Below are positions 1-8,281 of a stretch of 64,000 nt of DNA, one piece after another. Where the stretch lies: NCBI RefSeq assembly GCF_000423705.1, contig NZ_KE384083.1, positions 248,001-312,000 of the forward strand. The letters are read 5' to 3'. The notes under the pieces were generated by a model that saw only the letters and a list, made by a program, of their open reading frames with translations, did not search any database and was not told the DNA's origin. The position numbers were made by a program, and so were the translations under genes. Numbering within the stretch: position 1 is the stretch's first letter; every line of letters starts with the position of its first letter. This DNA comes from Stappia stellulata DSM 5886. Lineage in GTDB: Bacteria > Pseudomonadota > Alphaproteobacteria > Rhizobiales > Stappiaceae.

Positions 1-657
1 GACCGGGATCATGAAGGCGCCCGGCCCGCCGATCACGCAGCGGCGGTAATATTCGTCGAGATCGGGGATGTTGAACTGCGAGCCGTAACCGCCCTCGGTC
101 ATCAGCGGCAGGCCGTTGATGGTGATGCCTTTGCGGACGGCTGCATCGCGCGCCATCGTTACCGGCAGGCCCTGATTGTTCGGCCCGTCGCCGGAGACGT
201 CGATCACCCGCCGGTCGGCCAGGAACGGCACCGCCTCAAGCAGGCGGACAGCGTGATCGATCCCGCCGGAAATCGAGGTCCGCCGTTCGCCCCGGCTGTG
301 CTGTGACAGCAGCGTGGCCGCAATGGCCTGCGCGTCCGCGCGCGTTTCGATCACGGTCCAGGCGACGATCTCGCGGGCATGATAGTCGGCGGCCCATTCG
401 AACAGCGTCACGGCAATGCGCCCATGCGGGCCTTGCGAGATCGCGCGCAGCACCTGCGGGCTTGAAATCGCATCCGCATATCCGCGCCGCTGGATGCGCA
501 TCTCCTCATGCGACATCGACCGCGACACATCGACAGCCAGCACCAGCGCCACATCGACAGCGACCTCGGCGCGCGCGGACGGGACAATCGCCGCAGATAC
601 GATTGCGGAAAGGAAGAAGGCCCGCAGCACCGGACCGATCTGGCCGAGCGTTCGCAT
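1..657 (-). CDS. Secreted VWA-like DUF1194 protein (partial)
   Basis: The C-terminus runs off the left edge; 219 codons are visible, close to the usual length of this family. A signal peptide covers about residues 1-30 and ends in SARA. It is followed at once by the metal-ion-dependent adhesion motif DVSRS (D43, S45, S47) of a von Willebrand A fold. A second hydrophobic strand ends in DVSGDGPNN, typical of DUF1194. The product is therefore probably a periplasmic or secreted metal-binding domain protein; its ligand is unknown. The ATG at 657 is the first in frame ahead of the signal peptide. The gene stands alone behind the methyltransferase gene, separated by about 370 bases, so it probably has its own promoter. 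Confidence 0.8.
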   Translation of the reverse strand, partial: MRTLGQIGPVLRAFFLSAIVSAAIVPSARAEVAVDVALVLAVDVSRSMSHEEMRIQRRGYADAISSPQVLRAISQGPHGRIAVTLFEWAADYHAREIVAWTVIETRADAQAIAATLLSQHSRGERRTSISGGIDHAVRLLEAVPFLADRRVIDVSGDGPNNQGLPVTMARDAAVRKGITINGLPLMTEGGYGSQFNIPDLDEYYRRCVIGGPGAFMIPV

Positions 658-1024
658 CCCTTCAGAGTACCGCAACGGCGCCCGCACGCCAGCCTCGATT
701 GCTGTCAGACGGGAACAGGCGCGGCATGATCCTTGCCCCGTCCGCCGGTCAATGGGCGCTCGCGATGACACCGGAAATGAGGAGGGAGAACGCCGGCGCA
801 GGCAAACCCTACGTTCTCGCTGATCAGCGAGACCGGCTGCTACAGCGGCGTCGGCGGATGCCGCAAGTGCGCAGCGCCCGTGGACGGTGCAGCTGGACGC
901 CGGATGTTTTCATGGCGACAGGCGAGCGACTGTATGGCAGCGCGCCCATCGGTGGCGTTGCAGGGAGTGAAGGGGGCAACCAGAAGCCGAGAGGGGCATT
1001 GCGCAATGTTTCACCGCCATCCCC
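658..1024. other. Gene-free gap of 367 bases
   Basis: This lies between the stop of the homocysteine methyltransferase gene and the start of the DUF1194 gene, both on the minus strand. No open frame here has a plausible ribosome-binding site or family resemblance. It must hold the promoter of the DUF1194 gene. I could not pick a convincing -35/-10 pair or a clear terminator. Confidence 0.5.
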
Positions 1025-2041
1025 TCACCCCCGCCGGCGTCTCCCACGCCGCCCGGTGCTTTCGCCGTCTTCGCCTCCCGTCTCCGCCGCTGGCGGGGAA
1101 ACCAGCGGGCCGAGGTGGGCGACCACCTCCCCGACGCTCGGGCGCGTGCCCGCCCGATGCGCGTCTATCGCTGAACGCATTGCCGCCAGATGCGCATAGG
1201 AGGTGCCGCAGCAGCCGCCGATGATGCGCGCGCCGGCGTCCATCGCGAGCTTTGCATAATCGCCCATCAGCTCCGGGGTGCCGGTGTAGACCACAGCGTC
1301 GCCCTGAATGACCGGAATGCCGCAGTTCGCCTTGGCGATCACGACAGCCTCCGGAAAGGCTTGCGTGATTTCCAGGATCGCGGCCAGGAGGTCGGAGGCC
1401 CCCACGCCGCAGTTGGAGCCATAGGCGACCGGGGTGCAGGCGAAATCGCCCGTGAGCGCGCCCAGCGCCGCCGGTTTCAGACCCATCATCGTGCGTCCGG
1501 CGGTGTCGAAACTGGCCGTCACCACGAAGGGCATGCCGACGGCAGCCGCCGCCTCGGCTGCGGCTTTCATCTCTTCCGCCGCCGACATGGTCTCGATCCA
1601 CAGCACATCTGCGCCACCGTCCTTCAGACCTTGCGCCTGTTCGGTGAAGGCTGCGACCGCGTCTTCGTGGGTGAGCGCGCCGAGCGGCACGAAAAGCTCG
1701 CCCGTCGGGCCGATGGAGCCGCCGACGATCACGGCGCGCCCGGCGCTGTCCGCAACCTCGCGCGCCAGACCGGCGGCGGCGGCGTTCAACTCATGCACGC
1801 GGTCTTGAAGCTTGTGCAGCTTCAAACGGTCCCGGTTGGCGCCGAAAGTGTTGGTGAGGATGATGTCGGCGCCGGCCTCGACGAAATTTCGGTGCAGCGC
1901 GCGGATCTTGTCCGGCTGGGTGACGTTCCATTCCTCCGGCGGATCGCCGGACGTCAGCCCCATGTCGAAGAGGTTGGTGCCCGTCGCCCCGTCGGCGAGC
2001 AGCGTGCCCTTTTCCGCCAGAAGATCCTCTAGTCTGCTCAC
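1025..2041 (-). CDS. bmt: Betaine/homocysteine S-methyltransferase family protein
   Basis: A zinc-dependent methyltransferase that moves a methyl group from a donor, most likely glycine betaine, to homocysteine to give methionine. The (beta/alpha)8 barrel shows the three zinc cysteines of the family: one in GSNCG at about residue 211 and the pair in GGCCG at about 277-278. The N-terminal DGATGTNL motif is also present. I chose the GTG at 2041, which has GAGGA eight bases upstream; a TTG at 2056 in the same frame is the alternative. The arginine- and glycine-rich C-terminal tail (last 10 residues) is unusual and may be unstructured. The dimethylglycine dehydrogenase-like gene lies upstream on the same strand, about 300 bases away. 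Dimethylglycine is the by-product of betaine transmethylation, so the pairing makes sense. The donor could instead be another methylated amine or S-methylmethionine. Confidence 0.82.
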   Translation of the reverse strand: MSRLEDLLAEKGTLLADGATGTNLFDMGLTSGDPPEEWNVTQPDKIRALHRNFVEAGADIILTNTFGANRDRLKLHKLQDRVHELNAAAAGLAREVADSAGRAVIVGGSIGPTGELFVPLGALTHEDAVAAFTEQAQGLKDGGADVLWIETMSAAEEMKAAAEAAAAVGMPFVVTASFDTAGRTMMGLKPAALGALTGDFACTPVAYGSNCGVGASDLLAAILEITQAFPEAVVIAKANCGIPVIQGDAVVYTGTPELMGDYAKLAMDAGARIIGGCCGTSYAHLAAMRSAIDAHRAGTRPSVGEVVAHLGPLVSPPAAETGGEDGESTGRRGRRRRG

Positions 2042-2102
2042 TGCCTTGGTCCTCAATATGTCGCAAGGCGCCGACCGCTTACAGGCCCCGCCCCGCCCTC
2101 AA

Positions 2103-2262
2103 CAGTCACCCCGGCCACCGAGCCGGGGTCCAATCCACCGAGCCGCGCACCCAAGCGCGGAACAGAATTATTCGGCCGGTCTCGACCGCACAGCCCCCCT
2201 CGCCCGCTGAGGGCGCCAATAGACCCCGGATCTCCGGCTTCGCCTGCGTCCGGGGTGACGGC
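2103..2262. repeat. Palindromic intergenic repeat mosaic
   Basis: Several nested palindromes occupy the gap between two minus-strand genes. CCCCGGC-6-GCCGGGG spans 2109-2128. ACCCCGGA pairs with TCCGGGGT at 2223-2230 and 2249-2256. The outermost GTCACCCCGG (2105-2114) is repeated inverted as CCGGGGTGAC (2250-2259). Palindromic intergenic repeats of this kind are common in alphaproteobacterial genomes. It may act as a terminator of the upstream dehydrogenase gene, but no clean T-run follows. Confidence 0.55.
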
Positions 2263-2341
2263 CTGAGTGAGCGACGACCTCTGCGGCCACCACTGGATTC
2301 ATGCCCCGGGAGCGGGACTGTCGCTGGTGTCTCCCGTCTCC

Positions 2342-4903
2342 TCAGCTCCTGGGCTTCAGGTTCTGCGGGTCGTAGAGCGGCGCATAGCCGACGCCCGCCA
2401 CCTCGACGGGGAAGCTTTCCGCGAAATACTCGACCGCGAACTTGCGCCCGACTTCCGCCTGCTCGTGCGGCAAATAGGCGAGCGCGATGTTCTTGCCCAC
2501 CGTCGGGCCATAGGCGATGGAGGTGGTGTAGGATCGACGGCCAAGCGCATCGACCAGCGTCTCGCCGGTCGCCGGATCGACCACCGGAAGCGTGCCGACG
2601 GGGAAGCGGGCAACGCCATTGGCATCGGTGTTGTCGGTCATCACCAGCGTGCACAGCATGGCCGGCTGGTGATCGCGGGCGCGGTATTCCAGATGCTTGG
2701 CCTTGCCGCGAAACTCCGCCTCCTTGACCTTCGGCCGGGCAAGATCCGCTTCATAGAGGTTGTACTGGGTGAGAAGATCGGCGTTTTGCAGGCGCAGCGA
2801 CTTTTCCAGCCGCCGCGAATTCGCATAGGTCTCGACCCCGACGGCCGGAATGCCAAGCGCGCGCAAGGCGTCCCAGACGGCAAGCCCGTCGGCGTAGTTC
2901 ATGTGCAGTTCCCAGCCCTGCTCGCCGACATAGGAGAGCCGCAAGGCCATGACGGACTTGCCGGCGATCTCGATCTGGCGAATGGCGGCGAAGGGGAAGG
3001 CGTCCGGGTCGAGCGCTGCCGGGTCGGAGACCACCTTCTTCAGGTTTTCGCGCGCGTTCGGGCCCCAGATGCCGATGGTGGTGTAGGCCTCGCTGACGTC
3101 GGTGACCGTGACGTCGAAGCCCCTGTCCGCCGCCACGCGCTTCACATAGTGGAAGTCGCGCGGGCCGGCATCGGCGCCATCGACGATGCGGCAGCGGTCG
3201 GCCATGCGGAACACCGTGAGATCGGCGCGCACCATGCCCTCGTCGTCGAGGAAGTGGGTGTAGATGCCCTTGCCGATGTTGCCGTCGCCGCCGATCTTCG
3301 CAGCACACAGCCATTCCAGCAGCGCGACGTGATCCGGCCCGGCGACGTCGAACATGTAGAAATGCGAGAGGTTGATGATCCCGCAATCCTCGCTCAGCGC
3401 CAGGTGCTCGGCGTTGGAGACGCGCCAGAAGTGGCGGGCGTCCCACTCGTTTTCGCGCAGCGGGATGCGGTTGCCGTATTTTTCCAGCAGGGGCTCGTTG
3501 GCGGCATAACCGTGGGCGCGTTCCCAGCCGCCCAGCTCCATGAAGTGGCCGCCAAGCTCCACCTCGCGCTCGTAAAACGGCGAACGCTTTACGCCGCGCC
3601 CGCTGGCATAGGGCTCGCGCGGATGGATCGCGGGGTAATAGATCTTCTGCGCCGCCTCGTAGCAGCGCCCCTCGATGTAGCTTTCTTCCGTCTGATGGGC
3701 ATAGAAGCGGGCATAGTCGATCGCGGCATGGTCGATTTCCGTGCGCCCGTCGGTGATCCAGTCGGCGATCAACTTGCCGAAGCCCGGCGCGTCCTTGACC
3801 CAGATGGCGACGCAATACCAAAGCCCGCGCACCTTCTGGCTTTCGCCGCAGGAGGGGCCGCCGGCGGCGGAAACCTGCAGCAGGCCGTTGAAGGACCAGG
3901 TCTCGTTGTAGCCAAGCTCGGCGAGCACCGGTGTCAGCTCCATGGCGCGCTCGAGCGGTTCCATCACCTGCTCCAGCTCCAGGTCGCGCTGCGAGGGGGA
4001 GAGCCGCGCCTCCTCCTTTTCCTGCAGGTCGCGCGGGTGGCACATGCGCGGTGTGTCGGTCTCGTAATAGCCCCACTCGATCTGGCCGCCCTCGGTGGTC
4101 TTGGGGTCGCCGGTGTCGCGCATATAGGCGGAATTGCCCTGGTCGCGCATCAGCGGATAGCCGATGTCCTTGCCCGTCCCGGCGAATTCGTTGAACGGCC
4201 CGAAGAAGGTCAGCGGATGATCGACCGGCATGACAGGCAGGTCCTCGCCCACCATGTTGGCGATCAGCCGGCCCCAAAGCCCGGCGCAGACGATGACGTG
4301 ATCGGCATGGATCGTGCCGCGATGGGTGACGACGCCCTTGATGCGCCCCTCCTCGACGATCAGCGACTTCGCCGGCGTGTTGGCAAAGGCCTTGAGTGCG
4401 CCGGTCGTCTCGCCCTGGTCGACCAGCTTGCCGGCAACCGCCTGCGAGCGCGGCACGACGAGGCCGGCGTCGGGATCGTAGAGCCCGCCCTGGACCTGAT
4501 CCTCCTCGATCAGCGGGAATTTCGCCTTGATCTCTGCCGGGGTGACAAGATGCGCGCGGGTGCCGAACGCCTTGCCCGAGGTGACCTTGCGCCTGATCTC
4601 CTCCATCCAGGTGTCGTCGCCGGTGCGCGCCACCTCGAAGCCGCCGCAGCGCTCATAGTTTCCCATCCTGTCGAAGAAATCGATGGAATAGAGCGACGTC
4701 CATGTGGAGAGAAAGTCGTGGCTCGTGGAATAGCAGAAGTCCGACGCATGCGCCGTCGAGCCGATGTCGGTCGGGATGCCGGACTTGTCGATGCCGACGA
4801 TATCCGTCCAGCCGCGTTCGATCAGGTGATGCGCGATCGAAGCCCCCACGATCCCGCCCAGACCGACGATGACGATCTGTGCCTTGTCCGGAAAAGCCGA
4901 CAT
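2342..4903 (-). CDS. Dimethylglycine/sarcosine dehydrogenase-like FAD and folate enzyme
   Basis: An 853-residue protein of the dimethylglycine/sarcosine dehydrogenase family. It removes a methyl group from an N-methylated amine and passes it to tetrahydrofolate. The N-terminus (about 8-370) is a D-amino-acid-oxidase-type FAD domain with the dinucleotide motif VGLGGIVG at about residues 13-20 and a STAHASDF segment near 50. A bridging FAO_M segment follows at about 370-430. The last 400 residues are a glycine-cleavage T-protein (folate-binding) domain with its C-terminal barrel. The length is normal for the family. The ATG at 4903 is preceded by AAGGGG. No signal peptide is seen, so it is cytoplasmic. 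Whether it prefers dimethylglycine, sarcosine or another amine cannot be told from sequence, but creatinase nearby would supply sarcosine. It is transcribed divergently from the MttB homologue. Confidence 0.82.
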   Translation of the reverse strand: MSAFPDKAQIVIVGLGGIVGASIAHHLIERGWTDIVGIDKSGIPTDIGSTAHASDFCYSTSHDFLSTWTSLYSIDFFDRMGNYERCGGFEVARTGDDTWMEEIRRKVTSGKAFGTRAHLVTPAEIKAKFPLIEEDQVQGGLYDPDAGLVVPRSQAVAGKLVDQGETTGALKAFANTPAKSLIVEEGRIKGVVTHRGTIHADHVIVCAGLWGRLIANMVGEDLPVMPVDHPLTFFGPFNEFAGTGKDIGYPLMRDQGNSAYMRDTGDPKTTEGGQIEWGYYETDTPRMCHPRDLQEKEEARLSPSQRDLELEQVMEPLERAMELTPVLAELGYNETWSFNGLLQVSAAGGPSCGESQKVRGLWYCVAIWVKDAPGFGKLIADWITDGRTEIDHAAIDYARFYAHQTEESYIEGRCYEAAQKIYYPAIHPREPYASGRGVKRSPFYEREVELGGHFMELGGWERAHGYAANEPLLEKYGNRIPLRENEWDARHFWRVSNAEHLALSEDCGIINLSHFYMFDVAGPDHVALLEWLCAAKIGGDGNIGKGIYTHFLDDEGMVRADLTVFRMADRCRIVDGADAGPRDFHYVKRVAADRGFDVTVTDVSEAYTTIGIWGPNARENLKKVVSDPAALDPDAFPFAAIRQIEIAGKSVMALRLSYVGEQGWELHMNYADGLAVWDALRALGIPAVGVETYANSRRLEKSLRLQNADLLTQYNLYEADLARPKVKEAEFRGKAKHLEYRARDHQPAMLCTLVMTDNTDANGVARFPVGTLPVVDPATGETLVDALGRRSYTTSIAYGPTVGKNIALAYLPHEQAEVGRKFAVEYFAESFPVEVAGVGYAPLYDPQNLKPRS

Positions 4904-5217
4904 CCTTCAACCCCTTCATTCCCGCCGGGTGCGCGGCGGATCGTGTCCTTCGTGCCGGCAGTATCGCGGGAATTTTCGGGGCCAGGTTGTTCAATTGCGT
5001 CATCCGGGTGTCGCCGCGACGACAAGCAAACCAAATCGTCCATCCGGCCGGCCCGCCGCGCAGGCACCGCCTTGCGCCGCACCCTCACCCCGTTCCCGCC
5101 CATGACGTTTTTAGGAAATCGCGCGACGCTTTCGGGCCGCAGGTCGCGAGCGATCGGGCGCACAGTAACGATGGACAGCCCGACACCAGGCCCGACACAC
5201 GAGGTTGAGTTTCAAAG
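4904..5217. promoter_or_regulatory. Divergent promoter region, 314 bases
   Basis: This stretch separates two divergently transcribed methylamine genes (dimethylglycine dehydrogenase-like on minus, MttB-like on plus), so it must contain both promoters. It is GC-rich apart from a short AT-richer part around 5025-5042. I could not identify -35/-10 elements or an inverted-repeat operator with confidence. Confidence 0.5.
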
Positions 5218-6759
5218 ATGAGCGAACAGGCAGAGCGCGCGGGACGGCGCGGACGGGCGGCACGGACGGAAAAGCGGCGCGGCGCGAACGCGGGGGCAAG
5301 CATTCCCTATATTTCGCGCAATCTTCCGCTCTTCGACATCCTGAGCGACGAAGGCGCGGAGATCATCGAGGCCAACGCCGACCGGCTGCTCGCCGAGATC
5401 GGGCTGGAGTTTCGCGACGATCCCGAAACGCTGAAGATCTGGAAGGACGCCGGCGCGGATGTCGACGGCGAGCGGGTGCGCTTTCCCAAGGGGCTGCTGC
5501 GCGAGCTGATCAAGACCGCGCCGGCACAGTTCACACAGCATGCCCGCAACCCGGCGCGCAGCGTGGAGATCGGCGGCAACAATACGGTCTTCGCCCCGGT
5601 CTACGGCCCCCCCTTCGTCACCGACCTCGACCGCGGCCGGCGCTACGGCACGATCGAGGACTTCCGGAATTTCGTGAAACTCGCCTATTCCTCCCCCTGG
5701 CTCCACCATTCAGGCGGAACGGTCTGCGAACCGGTCGACCTGCCGGTCAACAAACGCCATTTCGACATGGTGTATTCCCACCTGAAATACTCCGACAAGC
5801 CGTTCATGGGATCGGTGACGGCACCGGAACGGGCGGAGGATTCCGTTGCCATGGCGCGGCTCGTCTTCGGCGACGCCTTCGTCGACGAGAACTGCGTGAT
5901 GATCCAGCTGATCAACGCCAATTCGCCGCTCGTCTTCGACGCGACGATGCTGGGCGCGCTGAAGGTCTATGCGGCGGCCAACCAGGCCTGCATCGTCTCG
6001 CCCTTCATTCTCGCCGGCGCGATGAGCCCGGTCACGGTTGCCGGCACGCTCTCCCAGGTCCTGGCGGAAGCGCTGGCCGGCTGCGCGCTGACCCAGCTCG
6101 TGCGCCCCGGCGCGCCGGTGGTCTTCGGCGCCTTCGTCTCCTCCATCTCCATGCAGTCGGGCGCCCCCACGTTCGGTTCGCCGGAGGGCACGCTGCTGCT
6201 CAACGGCGCGGCAAAGCTCGCCCGGCGTGCGGGCCTTCCCTTCCGCTCGGGCGGATCCTTCACCGCGTCCAAGACGCCGGATGCGCAATCGGCGCAGGAA
6301 TCCACCCAGACCATCATGGCGACCCTCCAGGCGGGCGTGAATTTCGCACTTCATTCCGCCGGCTGGCTCGAAGGCGGCCTGTGCTCGTCCTACGAGAAAT
6401 TCGTGATGGATGCCGACCAGCTCGGCATGATGCATGTGATGGCGAAAGGCATCGACCTGTCGGAGGAAGCGCAGGCGATGGACGCCCTGGCGGAGGTCGG
6501 CCCCGGCGGCCATTTCCTTGGCGCCGCCCACACCCAGCGAAACTTCGAGACGGCATTCTACCGCTCCGCGATCGCCGACAACAACTCCTACGAACAATGG
6601 AGCGCAGACGGCGGGTTGGATGCGAGTATGCGGGCAAACCAGAAGTGGAAACAGACACTTGCCGCCTATGAAGCACCGCCGCTCGACGCGGCAATAGACG
6701 AAGCCCTGATTGGCTTCATGGCTCGGCGAAAGGAAGAATTTCCGGACAGCAATATCTAG
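5218..6759 (+). CDS. MttB-family methyltransferase (non-pyrrolysine type)
   Basis: A 513-residue member of the trimethylamine methyltransferase (MttB) superfamily. The true trimethylamine enzyme carries pyrrolysine at an in-frame amber codon. This frame is open throughout with no internal TAG, so it belongs to the non-pyrrolysine branch. Characterised members of that branch demethylate quaternary amines such as glycine betaine, proline betaine or carnitine and methylate a corrinoid protein. The basic N-terminal extension (about 25 residues rich in R, A and G) is not part of the core. The ATG at 5218 has only a weak upstream GAGG. No corrinoid partner protein is encoded nearby, so the methyl acceptor is not evident. 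The neighbourhood (betaine methyltransferase, dimethylglycine dehydrogenase, creatinase) favours a methylated-amine substrate. Confidence 0.8.
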   Translation: MSEQAERAGRRGRAARTEKRRGANAGASIPYISRNLPLFDILSDEGAEIIEANADRLLAEIGLEFRDDPETLKIWKDAGADVDGERVRFPKGLLRELIKTAPAQFTQHARNPARSVEIGGNNTVFAPVYGPPFVTDLDRGRRYGTIEDFRNFVKLAYSSPWLHHSGGTVCEPVDLPVNKRHFDMVYSHLKYSDKPFMGSVTAPERAEDSVAMARLVFGDAFVDENCVMIQLINANSPLVFDATMLGALKVYAAANQACIVSPFILAGAMSPVTVAGTLSQVLAEALAGCALTQLVRPGAPVVFGAFVSSISMQSGAPTFGSPEGTLLLNGAAKLARRAGLPFRSGGSFTASKTPDAQSAQESTQTIMATLQAGVNFALHSAGWLEGGLCSSYEKFVMDADQLGMMHVMAKGIDLSEEAQAMDALAEVGPGGHFLGAAHTQRNFETAFYRSAIADNNSYEQWSADGGLDASMRANQKWKQTLAAYEAPPLDAAIDEALIGFMARRKEEFPDSNI

Positions 6760-7083
6760 CCGGAGCCACTCCGCGGCTCGGACGGAATACGCATTCCGGC
6801 AACCTGTCGAAAAGCACACTGCATCCGACTGCTGCCGTGCCAAAGTATTGGGCAAATCGTGCAGGCCCCCGCCTCACGCAACAGCATGGCTTTGTTTTTC
6901 TTTGCAATTTTAATAATTTTTCCCCCTCCCCCCTTTCATTGTGAGTCAAATTTTGCTTAGCTGACGCGACTTTCAGGGTCTTGAAACGAACCGCAAAGAG
7001 TTCGTGGCAGGGGAACAGCGCGTTACGCTCCGTCTTTTGGCCGGAAGAGCGTGCCCCTTGCTGTGTATTGCTTAGGGGCACAG
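6760..7083 (+). promoter_or_regulatory. Leader/promoter of the ABC transporter operon
   Basis: 324 gene-free bases between the MttB-like gene and the transporter ATPase gene. It holds a perfect GGAAT-N4-ATTCC palindrome at 6784-6797 and an abrupt AT-rich then pyrimidine-rich tract at about 6890-6960 (T-rich, then C5-T-C6). The tract stands out against the GC-rich surroundings and is a good candidate for the promoter or an UP-like element. If transcription starts there, the 5' leader would be 100 or more bases long. No known riboswitch fold was recognised. Confidence 0.5.
6784..6797. promoter_or_regulatory. GGAAT-N4-ATTCC palindrome (candidate operator)
   Basis: Perfect 14-base palindrome GGAATACGCATTCC followed by GGCAAC. 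A nearly identical string (one extra G at the centre, then GGCAAC) occurs at 43652-43666 in front of the sugar-transporter operon. The spacing fits the GGAA-N6-TTCC site reported for the RpiR-type repressor IolR of Sinorhizobium. Its role here is inferred. Confidence 0.45.
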
Positions 7084-8178
7084 ATGACAGAGACCAAGGG
7101 CGCCGCAGTCCGTTACGAGAACGTACAAAAAAGTTATGATGGCGAGACTCTTGTCGTCAAAAATCTCAATCTCGACATTCCGCCGGGCGAATTCCTCACC
7201 ATGCTCGGGCCGTCGGGGTCCGGCAAAACCACCTGCCTGATGATGCTGGCCGGCTTCGAGCCCGCCACCCACGGCGAAATCTTCCTGAATGACCGTCCGA
7301 TCAACAACGTGCAGCCGCACAAGCGCGGCATCGGCATGGTGTTCCAGAACTACGCCCTGTTTCCGCACATGAGCGTGGCGGAAAACCTGGCGTTCCCGCT
7401 TCAGGTGCGCGGGATGGGCAAGGCGGAACAGGAACAGAAGGTCAAGCGCGCACTGGAAATGGTCGAGCTCGGTCATTTCGGATCGCGTCGGCCGGCGCAA
7501 TTGTCCGGCGGCCAACAGCAGCGCGTGGCCGTTGCCCGCGCGCTGGTGTTCGATCCGGAGCTCGTGCTCATGGATGAACCGCTGGGCGCGCTCGACAAGC
7601 AGCTGCGCGAGCAGATGCAGTATGAAATCAAGCATATCCACGACAACATCGGCGTTTCGATCGTCTATGTGACGCACGACCAGACCGAGGCGCTGACGAT
7701 GTCGGACCGGGTGGCCGTGTTCAACGACGGCGTCATTCAGCAGTTGTCGCGGCCGGATGTTCTCTACGAGAATCCGCAGAACTCGTTCGTCGCCCAGTTC
7801 ATTGGCGAGAACAACAAGCTGAGCGGAACCGTTGAAGCCGTGGAAGGCGAGACCTGCACGGTTCGGCTGGACGACGGAACGATGCTCAAGGCGGATGCCG
7901 TCAACATCGACGGCGTGGGCTCACGCACCACCATTTCCCTGCGTCCGGAGCGCGTCGAATTCGATACGCACGAGACGATGGACAATCTGGTTTCTGGCCA
8001 GATCGAGGAAATGATCTATCTTGGAGACCATATCCGCGTGCGGATGAATGTTGCCGGCAACAACGAATTTGTCGTCAAGGTCCGCAACCGCGGAGAAAAG
8101 CGCGATCTCAAGACCGGGCAAACCGTCGAGATCGGCTGGGCCGCCGGCGACTGCAAGGCGCTCGACGCCGTCGCGTAA
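7084..8178 (+). CDS. PotA-type ABC transporter ATPase
   Basis: The energising subunit (364 residues) of an importer of the spermidine/putrescine-type family, associated with the inner face of the membrane. The Walker A motif GPSGSGKTT is near residue 42. The signature LSGGQQQR and the Walker B aspartate in VLMDEP follow, and a C-terminal TOBE domain covers about 280-364. The ATG at 7084 has AGGGGC seven bases upstream; a longer in-frame start at 7051 lacks a site. It opens a run of transporter genes: ATPase, binding protein, two permeases, with creatinase last. The order suggests one transport-and-degradation operon. The substrate cannot be read from the ATPase; creatine or a related guanidino or methylated amine is the contextual guess. 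Confidence 0.88.
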   Translation: MTETKGAAVRYENVQKSYDGETLVVKNLNLDIPPGEFLTMLGPSGSGKTTCLMMLAGFEPATHGEIFLNDRPINNVQPHKRGIGMVFQNYALFPHMSVAENLAFPLQVRGMGKAEQEQKVKRALEMVELGHFGSRRPAQLSGGQQQRVAVARALVFDPELVLMDEPLGALDKQLREQMQYEIKHIHDNIGVSIVYVTHDQTEALTMSDRVAVFNDGVIQQLSRPDVLYENPQNSFVAQFIGENNKLSGTVEAVEGETCTVRLDDGTMLKADAVNIDGVGSRTTISLRPERVEFDTHETMDNLVSGQIEEMIYLGDHIRVRMNVAGNNEFVVKVRNRGEKRDLKTGQTVEIGWAAGDCKALDAVA

Positions 8179-8281
8179 GCCAGCAAACGGCCCGAACAGA
8201 GATTGCGGCGCGCGGCACCGCGCCCGCAGCCCTTCCCGAGGCACCGCCTCGGGCAAACACCAAAACGAGGGGACTTAATCC

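Noticed and set aside
1990-2100. SAM or cobalamin riboswitch upstream of the methyltransferase gene
   Set aside because: The leader is short and I could not find the conserved core of either element.
2267-5221. Open plus-strand frame of 984 codons opposite the dimethylglycine dehydrogenase gene
   Set aside because: Antisense to a gene with clear family motifs; low-complexity composition rich in V, D, R and L with no recognisable domain. Long antisense frames are common in high-GC DNA.
5218-6759. Pyrrolysine-containing trimethylamine methyltransferase
   Set aside because: No in-frame TAG is present and no pyl genes are seen.
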